A DNA stretch of 7,771 nucleotides from JAFGED01 sp964551295 (GTDB taxonomy: Bacteria; Chloroflexota; Anaerolineae; B4-G1): the NCBI GenBank assembly GCA_964551295.1, contig CAZKDJ010000188.1, positions 1 through 7,771 on the forward strand, given 5' to 3'. Numbering within the stretch: the first letter of the stretch is position 1; every line of letters starts with the position of its first letter. Below the pieces are notes generated by a model. It searched no databases. It saw nothing but the letters and a program-made list of their open reading frames with translations, and had not been told where the DNA came from. Positions 1-4,903 of this stretch are shown here, piece by piece. Made by a program: the position numbers and the translations under genes.

Positions 1-39
1 GCCCACGATGCTCAATACGATCATTCGTTTGTTATTCAT
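1..39 (-). CDS. Start of a fourth secreted propeller paralogue (partial, runs off left edge)
   Basis: Only 13 codons are inside the window, giving MNNKRMIVLSIVG. The start is well supported: an AGGAGGG Shine-Dalgarno (44-50 on the plus strand, read on minus) sits four A residues before the ATG, the same leader as the gene at 2974-4317. The peptide matches the first 13 residues of the gene at 1500-2927 at 10 of 13 positions, and the DNA matches at 34 of 39. It reads like the start of a signal peptide: polar and basic NNKR, then a hydrophobic run. It lies 71 bp downstream of the 111-1442 gene on the same strand, so it is probably the next member of the tandem family. The rest of the protein is not visible, so the paralogue assignment is inference from the N-terminus and position. 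Confidence 0.65.
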   Translation of the reverse strand, partial: MNNKRMIVLSIVG

Positions 40-110
40 TTTTCCCTCCTTGAAATCAGGCTGCTATCCCAACTACGCGCCCCTTCAGCTGCGGACGTCT
101 CTCGTCTGCC

Positions 111-1442
111 CTAGTTCTTCAGAACAAGCGGCACATAAATGCGATAGAGTCTCACAAAACGTCCTTTAATATCGTAATCGCCTCCATTCCACCACGAGTA
201 GACCACCAGGCAGTCCCCCGAAGGCTCACAGGCCACAGCCGGATCACTATCCATATGGGAGAGCGAGGCGACAGCGAACTGGCCGCCCGACGTCGAATCC
301 CGTCCTGCCAGCACGTACCGCCCATAGATGGTATCCGGCGGGCTGGGCTCCTCGAAATGCCAGGTGGCCAAATAGCCATATCTCTCCCCGTAGGCCAGTG
401 CAAACTGTTGCTCTAGTTCGTCAACGGTATCTATGCCGCCGATGCTGAAACCAGCCGGGTCTCCTTGAGGAGTGCCATCGGTGCTCATCCGTCGGCCGCG
501 TACCTGCCTGCCGAAAGGATCAAGGATGGTTTCCGCCCAGATGACCAGGTACTCGCCCGGGCCCGCAGCCACGACAGGCTGGTCCTGGGCGTTGCCGTTG
601 GGGCAGACTGTGATCTCGGGGGACGGCCACAGTTCTGCCAGTTCAGCCCGGGTCGGCTTGCTGCGGATCTCCATCTCATAGGTCGCCATATCGTGATAGA
701 AGTAAGCAATCAGGTAACCCCCGCTGCCGTCATAGGCCGCAGGGCTGTAGGCCACCGATGGGAAGGTCCGCTCGCCATCCATCCCGGAGGCAACGGTATT
801 TTGACTGATCAGATGACCATCGCTGGCCCGCACACGCTGGGCGTAGACGTCGATCAGACCGCCTGCCCACTGATTCACATAGACCACCAGGTACTCGTCG
901 TCGCGGCTGTTGTACGCCACGGCGGGCAACAATTGCTGGTCGATGGCGTCCGCGATCACGAATTCACCGCTCGACCAACTCCCGTCCCAACTGATCCGCG
1001 TGGCGTAGACATTGGAGTTGGAACCACCACTGTCATAGGCGATCAGGTACTGGTCTTGAGCGGGACTATAGGCCACCACCGGGGACACGCGTATCTCCCC
1101 GGGACCGGAGGCCACGACAAAGCCGGTTTCCAGACCTCCGTCGCCGTGTACACGCTGCGCCCAGATATCGTACGTGTACGCACCCTGTTTCGTGTACCAT
1201 ACCACCAGGTACTCGTCGTGGCGGCTGTTGTAGGCCACCACGGGCTCGCGGTTGTCGTACCCATCACTCCAGATGTCGATAGGCGGATCAATGATTGGGG
1301 ATTGGGCCTCCGCCGAGTGGGCGCCGGAACCCGCTGGTTGGGCTTGGCTATCCCCGGTAATGGCCGGAAGGATCACGACCAACCACATGCCAAGCACCAA
1401 TGGTAGAGCCAATCCGAATCTGAACCACTGTAATCTTTTCAT
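111..1442 (-). CDS. Secreted seven-repeat beta-propeller-like protein with YVPLVLKN tail (paralogue A)
   Basis: A 443-aa exported protein of unknown function. Residues 1-34 form a signal peptide: MKRLQWFR, a long hydrophobic core, then SQA before the likely cleavage site. The body holds seven repeats of about 52-61 residues with the pattern P-x-VAY-(4-9 residues)-YLVVW, then D-I/V-Y-x-x-R-V. They start near residues 67, 121, 173, 228, 289, 348 and 401. Seven such beta-rich units suggest a seven-bladed propeller (inference). The protein ends in YVPLVLKN, a tail I associate with exported Chloroflexota proteins. I chose the ATG at 1440-1442 because a GGGAGGAAGG Shine-Dalgarno (1446-1455) precedes it; a TTG five codons upstream overlaps that site and is unlikely. 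It is the most diverged complete family member here. No catalytic motif is visible, so a binding or surface role is only a guess. Confidence 0.85.
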   Translation of the reverse strand: MKRLQWFRFGLALPLVLGMWLVVILPAITGDSQAQPAGSGAHSAEAQSPIIDPPIDIWSDGYDNREPVVAYNSRHDEYLVVWYTKQGAYTYDIWAQRVHGDGGLETGFVVASGPGEIRVSPVVAYSPAQDQYLIAYDSGGSNSNVYATRISWDGSWSSGEFVIADAIDQQLLPAVAYNSRDDEYLVVYVNQWAGGLIDVYAQRVRASDGHLISQNTVASGMDGERTFPSVAYSPAAYDGSGGYLIAYFYHDMATYEMEIRSKPTRAELAELWPSPEITVCPNGNAQDQPVVAAGPGEYLVIWAETILDPFGRQVRGRRMSTDGTPQGDPAGFSIGGIDTVDELEQQFALAYGERYGYLATWHFEEPSPPDTIYGRYVLAGRDSTSGGQFAVASLSHMDSDPAVACEPSGDCLVVYSWWNGGDYDIKGRFVRLYRIYVPLVLKN

Positions 1443-1499
1443 TGTCCTTCCTCCCAATTGCTAGCCCTCCTGTGAGGTCACGGCCCCCGGGAAGGTGAC

Positions 1500-2927
1500 T
1501 CACGGATGATCGCGTATCACAAGCGGCAGGTAGACGCGATTGCCCAATAGCCGCCCGTAGACCTCCCCGCTGCCTGCCTCCGGCGGCAAATCGTCAAAAA
1601 TCACCAAAAAGTCACCGTGCGACCCACCAGCGACGGCGGCGTTATCCGCAAGGAACCCGCCGATAGCGATCTCCTCGCTCACAGGATTGCCATCGATGGA
1701 GATAGCTCGTCCCAGAATGCCAACGTAAGTGGGCGGGGGAGGTACGTACTCATCTTTCGCCCAGACGACGAGGTACTGCCCCGTGCTCTCAGTGCCGACC
1801 ACGGCTGGGTTGCTCGCATCAGAGAATGCGGAAACGTCGATGAGGGAGCCTTCCAGGCTGCCGTCGGACGCCACCAACTGACCTTGGATCCACTCGCTCG
1901 CCTCGCAGACGACGAGGTACTGCCCCTGGCCACCATGTCCGGGAAGCGCCGCCACAGCGGGGTTCACCTCGTTGCTTGCAGATTGGAAAATGGGGAAAGC
2001 CGAGCCCAAAGTGCCCGCGCCGCCGGCCATCTCGATCCGACGACCGTAGACGTCGTCTTCGCCGGAGCCTTCGCGCCAAACAACCAGGAACTCGTTGCCA
2101 GCGCGGTTGTAGGCCAGGTCCGCACCCGCCAGGCTGTTGACGTAGTCGGTCTCAATGACAAACCGGCTGCCGGGTGAGCCTGCGCTCGACACCTCCTTGC
2201 CTATCAGTTCGTAGGAGAGCATCCACACCTCTTCCGACCACACCACCAGATACTTGTTTTCGGTAGACGCGTAGGCCACTGCCGCCCCCCAGTTCCAATC
2301 CCCCTGACCGCCGATACTGATCTCCCCGTCCAGGAGTTGCCCCGTCGCCGACACCCGCCGAGCAAAGATAGAGGCATAGATGTCATCCTGCCAAACCACC
2401 AGGTACTCGTCCGCCTGGCTGTTGTAGGCCACGTCTGGATACTGGCGCTCGTGGCCTGTCCCGGCCGCGATGGCGAACCAATTCCCTATGAGCGCGCCAT
2501 TCCCGGATACGCGGCGACCGTAGATGTCGTCGTTCCCCGGCCGGTCGTTCCACCACACCACCAGATACTCATCTCGGTTGCTGTTGTAGGCAATGGATGG
2601 CGCCACCGCCTCCGTCGCGGGCAAGTTGCTGATGTTGAAGATGTGACCAATGGGGCCGCCGACAGTTTGGTGGGCGCCGTCACCGGAGTTGGCGTCGCCC
2701 GCATCTGCGCTCGAGTTAACAGTGTGGATTGTCTGCTGCACCACCGCCGAGGACGGAGCCGCAGTGAGAGAACACAGCAGGACACTCAAAATCAGCAGGG
2801 TCAGAACTCGCCCACCGGTCTTCTCACACCCCCACGTGCCGTTGATTCCGTGCAGCCGCCGCCCGGTCGCTGTCTCCGACCATGCCGCGCCCACGATGTT
2901 CAGTTCGATCATTCGCTTGTCATTCAT
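1500..2927 (-). CDS. Secreted seven-repeat beta-propeller-like protein with YLPLVIRDHP tail (paralogue B)
   Basis: A 475-aa predicted exported protein of unknown function, closely related to the gene at 2974-4317. Seven repeats begin near residues 110, 164, 215, 269, 323, 374 and 430; typical units are PSIAYNSNRDEYLVVW and PDVAYNSQADEYLVVW, each followed by a strand like DDIYGRRVSG and a DG turn. A GGPIGHxFNISNLPAT segment before blade 1 is shared with the 2974-4317 gene. The C-terminus is RVYLPLVIRDHP. The start ATG (2925-2927) has a GGGAGGG Shine-Dalgarno (2932-2938). Oddly, the hydrophobic export segment is not at the start: it lies at residues 41-57, with likely cleavage after SSA at 61. 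Residues 1-13 resemble a first signal peptide whose core has gained E8 and N10. The gene lies 57 bp upstream of 111-1442 and 46 bp downstream of 2974-4317, fitting one operon. Confidence 0.85.
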   Translation of the reverse strand: MNDKRMIELNIVGAAWSETATGRRLHGINGTWGCEKTGGRVLTLLILSVLLCSLTAAPSSAVVQQTIHTVNSSADAGDANSGDGAHQTVGGPIGHIFNISNLPATEAVAPSIAYNSNRDEYLVVWWNDRPGNDDIYGRRVSGNGALIGNWFAIAAGTGHERQYPDVAYNSQADEYLVVWQDDIYASIFARRVSATGQLLDGEISIGGQGDWNWGAAVAYASTENKYLVVWSEEVWMLSYELIGKEVSSAGSPGSRFVIETDYVNSLAGADLAYNRAGNEFLVVWREGSGEDDVYGRRIEMAGGAGTLGSAFPIFQSASNEVNPAVAALPGHGGQGQYLVVCEASEWIQGQLVASDGSLEGSLIDVSAFSDASNPAVVGTESTGQYLVVWAKDEYVPPPPTYVGILGRAISIDGNPVSEEIAIGGFLADNAAVAGGSHGDFLVIFDDLPPEAGSGEVYGRLLGNRVYLPLVIRDHP

Positions 2928-4056
2928 TGTTCCCTCCCGGAGATCGCGCCTCTGTCCGTCACCGTACAGACCTTCAATCCCTCAGGACCAACGGCAGATA
3001 GACGCGATTGCCCAGCAGTTGGCCATAGACCTCGCGTGGGGCTGACACCAGCGGCGGCTCAGCATCGAAGGCCACCAGAAAGTCCCCAAGCGACCCACTG
3101 GCCACAGCCGCGTTAAATGGAGCAAAGCCGCCGATGCCAGTCTCCTCGCCCATAGGGTTGCCATCAATAGAGATGGCCCTTCCCACAATGCCATCGGAGG
3201 TAAATGGGAGAGATACATACCCCTCTTGCCTCCAGACGACAAGATACTGCCCCGTGCTTTCGCTTCCGGCCACGGCCGGGCCGGTTGCACCAGAGGTGGA
3301 GGAAATTTCGATAAGGGAGCCCTGCAGGCTACCATCAAACGCCACAAACTGACCCTGGATCCATTTGTCCCCGACCCCAATGTACGTCTGGCAGACGACG
3401 AGGTACTGCCCCTGACCGCTATGTCCGGGAAGCGCCGCTACAACGGGGGTCCACTCGTCGTTGACAGAGTCGAAGATGGGGAACGCGGGACCCAAGGTAC
3501 CCGTACCGCCCGTCATCTTCACCCGGCGGCCATAGACGTCGTAATCGCCGCCGACGTGTTCGCCCCAGACCACCAGGAACTCGTTGCGGGGGCGGTTGTA
3601 GGCTAGGTCCGCCTGGGCCTCGCTACAGTTCAAGCAGTTAGGGTCAATGGCGAATCGGATGCCGGGTGAGCCCATGCTCGTCACCTCTTTGCCCGCGAAT
3701 GCGTAAACCGTGCCAGTCTTTTCCGTCCAAACCACCAGATACTTGTTTTCGGTGGAAGCGTACGCCACCGCGGGCCCCCAGTTTTCATCCCCCATACCGC
3801 CGATATCGATCTCCGTACCCTGGAGTTGCCCCGTCGCTGATACTCGTTGGGCGCAGATATCGGAGTAGTTATCTACCCAGACCACTAGGTACTCTTCCGC
3901 TTGGCTGTTGTAGGCCACATCTGGAAACGCACGCTCGTGGCCTGCCCCGGCCGCGATGGCGAACCAGTTCCCTATGAGCGCGCCATCGCCGGACACACGG
4001 CGACCGTAGATGTCGTCGTTCCCCGGCCGGTCGTTCCACCACACCACCAGATACTC
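2461..4056. repeat. Long near-identical block shared by paralogues B and C (2461-2570 and 3947-4056)
   Basis: By hand alignment 105 of 110 bases agree between 2461-2570 and 3947-4056, at a constant offset of 1486 bp. The block covers blade 1 and the start of blade 2 of the two neighbouring propeller genes. It is more alike than other parts of the same genes, for instance the signal-peptide regions, which do not align. This marks a recent tandem duplication, with possible later gene conversion at the N-terminal blades. Confidence 0.85.
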
Positions 4057-4317
4057 GTCCCGGTCGCCGTTGTAGGCGATAGATGGCACCACCGCCCCCG
4101 TCGCGGGCAGGTTGCTGATGTTGAAGTTGTGACCAATGGGGCCGCCGGCAGCGCGGGCCGCGCCGAACGCTTGCAAAGCCAATGCAGTTGCATCGTGGGG
4201 AAAGCCAGGCAAATCACCCCCCTGGCCCGGAGACATGGCACGCGTGGGTTCAGCCACCATCGCCAATGCCGCCACGCCGACGATCAAAACAACGGATACC
4301 ACTCTATTGATAGACAT
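2974..4317 (-). CDS. Secreted seven-repeat beta-propeller-like protein with YLPLVLRD tail (paralogue C)
   Basis: A 447-aa exported protein of unknown function. Residues 1-27 are a conventional signal peptide (MSINR, hydrophobic core, cleavage after TRA). Seven repeats start near residues 78, 132, 182, 236, 291, 347 and 403, with units such as PSIAYNGDRDEYLVVW and PAVAYASTENKYLVVW; each usually closes with a strand like DIYGRRVSG plus a DG turn. The tail is RVYLPLVLRD. Blade 1 matches paralogue B at 33 of 37 residues, so B and C are a recent tandem duplication. Cysteines 228 and 231 in the linker before blade 4 (NCLNC) have no counterpart in paralogue B. The ATG at 4315-4317 follows AGGAGGG and four A residues. 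It is the first propeller gene after the small repeat protein, 45 bp away. A surface or ligand-binding role is inference. Confidence 0.87.
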   Translation of the reverse strand: MSINRVVSVVLIVGVAALAMVAEPTRAMSPGQGGDLPGFPHDATALALQAFGAARAAGGPIGHNFNISNLPATGAVVPSIAYNGDRDEYLVVWWNDRPGNDDIYGRRVSGDGALIGNWFAIAAGAGHERAFPDVAYNSQAEEYLVVWVDNYSDICAQRVSATGQLQGTEIDIGGMGDENWGPAVAYASTENKYLVVWTEKTGTVYAFAGKEVTSMGSPGIRFAIDPNCLNCSEAQADLAYNRPRNEFLVVWGEHVGGDYDVYGRRVKMTGGTGTLGPAFPIFDSVNDEWTPVVAALPGHSGQGQYLVVCQTYIGVGDKWIQGQFVAFDGSLQGSLIEISSTSGATGPAVAGSESTGQYLVVWRQEGYVSLPFTSDGIVGRAISIDGNPMGEETGIGGFAPFNAAVASGSLGDFLVAFDAEPPLVSAPREVYGQLLGNRVYLPLVLRD

Positions 4318-4362
4318 TTTTCCCTCCTAATTCGTTTTGCACCCTGCCTTCCCGGCAAGGCC

Positions 4363-4746
4363 CTAAGCCATATCGGTTCGTTCCCGCAAATAGTCAAACA
4401 ACTCGTCCAGGCTGGCGAAAGCCCTCCGCTCGCCGGTGCGCGTGCTCTCGAGGGAGGCTCGCCAGATGGCCTCCTGCTCACTATCACCCTCCCGCCACAG
4501 CCGCAGCAGGTACGATACGTAGTCTGACTGCTCTTTCACCGCCTCCTCCACCTGCTCCCCGGTCCGATCCTGCAAAAAGTCGAACAGTTCGTCCAAGCTA
4601 GCAAAGCCCCTCCGCTCGCCGGTGCGTGTGCTCTCGAGGGAGGCTCGCCAGATCGCCTTTCTGCCCATGCCAGGGGATTCTCCATCGCCGCTCACCCGCC
4701 AGAGGCGCAACAGATATGATAAATAGTCCGGTCGCCCTTTGGCCAT
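4363..4746 (-). CDS. Small cytoplasmic protein of two tandem YLLRLWR-WRASLES-FASLDEL domains
   Basis: A 127-aa protein with no signal peptide or membrane segment. It consists of two copies of a domain of about 50-56 residues: copy 1 at residues 7-62 and copy 2 at 75-124. Each has D-Y-x-SYLLRLWR, a variable acidic spacer (six residues longer in copy 1), then IWRASLESTRTGERR-x-FASLDELFD-[FY]-L. The two are joined by an acidic linker around residues 63-74. I recall similar short proteins in Chloroflexota, often as single copies near BTAD regulators, but know no experimental function. The ATG at 4744-4746 lacks a strong Shine-Dalgarno; a GGCGGAAG stretch lies about 20 bases upstream, and another ATG at 4751-4753 is out of frame. 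It is divergent from the SARP-type regulator and first in the leftward block, so an accessory or regulatory role with that regulator is plausible but unproven. Confidence 0.8.
   Translation of the reverse strand: MAKGRPDYLSYLLRLWRVSGDGESPGMGRKAIWRASLESTRTGERRGFASLDELFDFLQDRTGEQVEEAVKEQSDYVSYLLRLWREGDSEQEAIWRASLESTRTGERRAFASLDELFDYLRERTDMA
4423..4653. repeat. Intragenic direct repeat: two 45-bp copies, 44 of 45 identical
   Basis: Copies lie at 4423-4467 and 4609-4653, 186 bp (62 codons) apart in the same frame. They differ at one base (a C or T in the GTGCGYGTGC stretch). They encode the AIWRASLESTRTGERR-containing core of the two domains in the small protein at 4363-4746. The near identity at third codon positions points to a recent duplication or ongoing gene conversion, since flanking parts of the domains differ more. 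Confidence 0.9.
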
Positions 4747-4772
4747 AGCCCATGCTCAATCTTCCGCCGCCT

Positions 4773-4801
4773 AGTATACCGGTCAGGCGTGGAGAAAACG
4801 C
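4773..4801 (-). promoter_or_regulatory. Candidate leftward promoter for the small protein and propeller operon
   Basis: On the minus strand TATACT (4773-4778) is a fair -10 box, placing the transcription start near 4766, about 20 nt before the ATG at 4746. At 17 bp spacing the -35 position (4796-4801) reads GCGTTT, a poor match that falls inside the first two 11-bp repeats. A weak -35 overlapped by repeats is the arrangement known for SARP-activated promoters. The -10 is the only direct support, so this is tentative. Confidence 0.35.
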
Positions 4802-4833
4802 CAGGAAAACGTGGGGAGAACGTGGGGAAAGGG
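4790..4833 (+). promoter_or_regulatory. Array of four 11-bp direct repeats, candidate SARP/BTAD operator
   Basis: Four consecutive 11-mers abut with no gaps: tggagaaaacg (4790-4800), ccaggaaaacg (4801-4811), tggggagaacg (4812-4822) and tggggaaaggg (4823-4833). Against the consensus TGGGGAAAACG they match at 10, 8, 10 and 9 positions. A heptamer GAAAACG recurring every 11 bp (one helical turn) is what SARP-type OmpR-like winged helices are known to bind as tandem monomers. The array lies between the divergent small-protein and regulator genes, directly upstream of the rightward -35 box, so it could serve both promoters. A fifth, poorer unit (5 of 11) may precede it at 4779-4789. Assignment to the adjacent regulator is inference. 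Confidence 0.65.
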
Positions 4834-4836
4834 GAA

Positions 4837-4846
4837 ATTGCGCAAT
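4837..4846. promoter_or_regulatory. Perfect 10-bp palindrome ATTGCGCAAT over the -35 box
   Basis: ATTGCGCAAT is its own reverse complement and covers the whole TTGCGC -35 hexamer. A dimeric repressor bound here would block the promoter. It is short, and half of it is simply the -35 sequence, so it may be chance. Confidence 0.3.
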
Positions 4847-4866
4847 CTCCTCCTATACGATATAAT
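4838..4866 (+). promoter_or_regulatory. Sigma70-type promoter for the SARP-TolB regulator gene
   Basis: TTGCGC (4838-4843) and a perfect TATAAT (4861-4866) are separated by exactly 17 bp. Transcription would start near 4873, giving a leader of about 30 nt before the ATG at 4904, which has a GGGGGG Shine-Dalgarno at 4891-4896. The -35 box is imperfect in its second half, in keeping with a promoter needing an activator bound at the 11-bp repeats that end four bases upstream. Confidence 0.6.
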
Positions 4867-4903
4867 CTCTTACATCCGAGAACCGCGTTTGGGGGGATGA
4901 ACG

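Noticed and set aside
465..1406. Long open plus-strand frame of 313 codons opposite paralogue A
   Set aside because: It is antisense to a gene with signal peptide, repeats and tail; its product (rich in H, G, V, R, D) repeats only because the opposite strand does, and it has no Shine-Dalgarno.
4346..4360. GCCTT ... AAGGC inverted repeat between the small protein and paralogue C as an operon-splitting terminator
   Set aside because: A 5-bp stem with no T-run on the minus strand; does not contradict co-transcription.
2337..4527. Plus-strand open frames at 2337-3116, 3226-3606 and 3901-4527
   Set aside because: They mirror the repeats of paralogues B and C in the antisense direction, cross real gene boundaries, and have no protein-like domain pattern.
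4790..4833. The 11-bp repeats as a CRISPR array or replication-origin iteron set
   Set aside because: There are no spacers, the units abut, no cas or replication-initiator gene is near, and the position beside a promoter and SARP gene fits an operator better.
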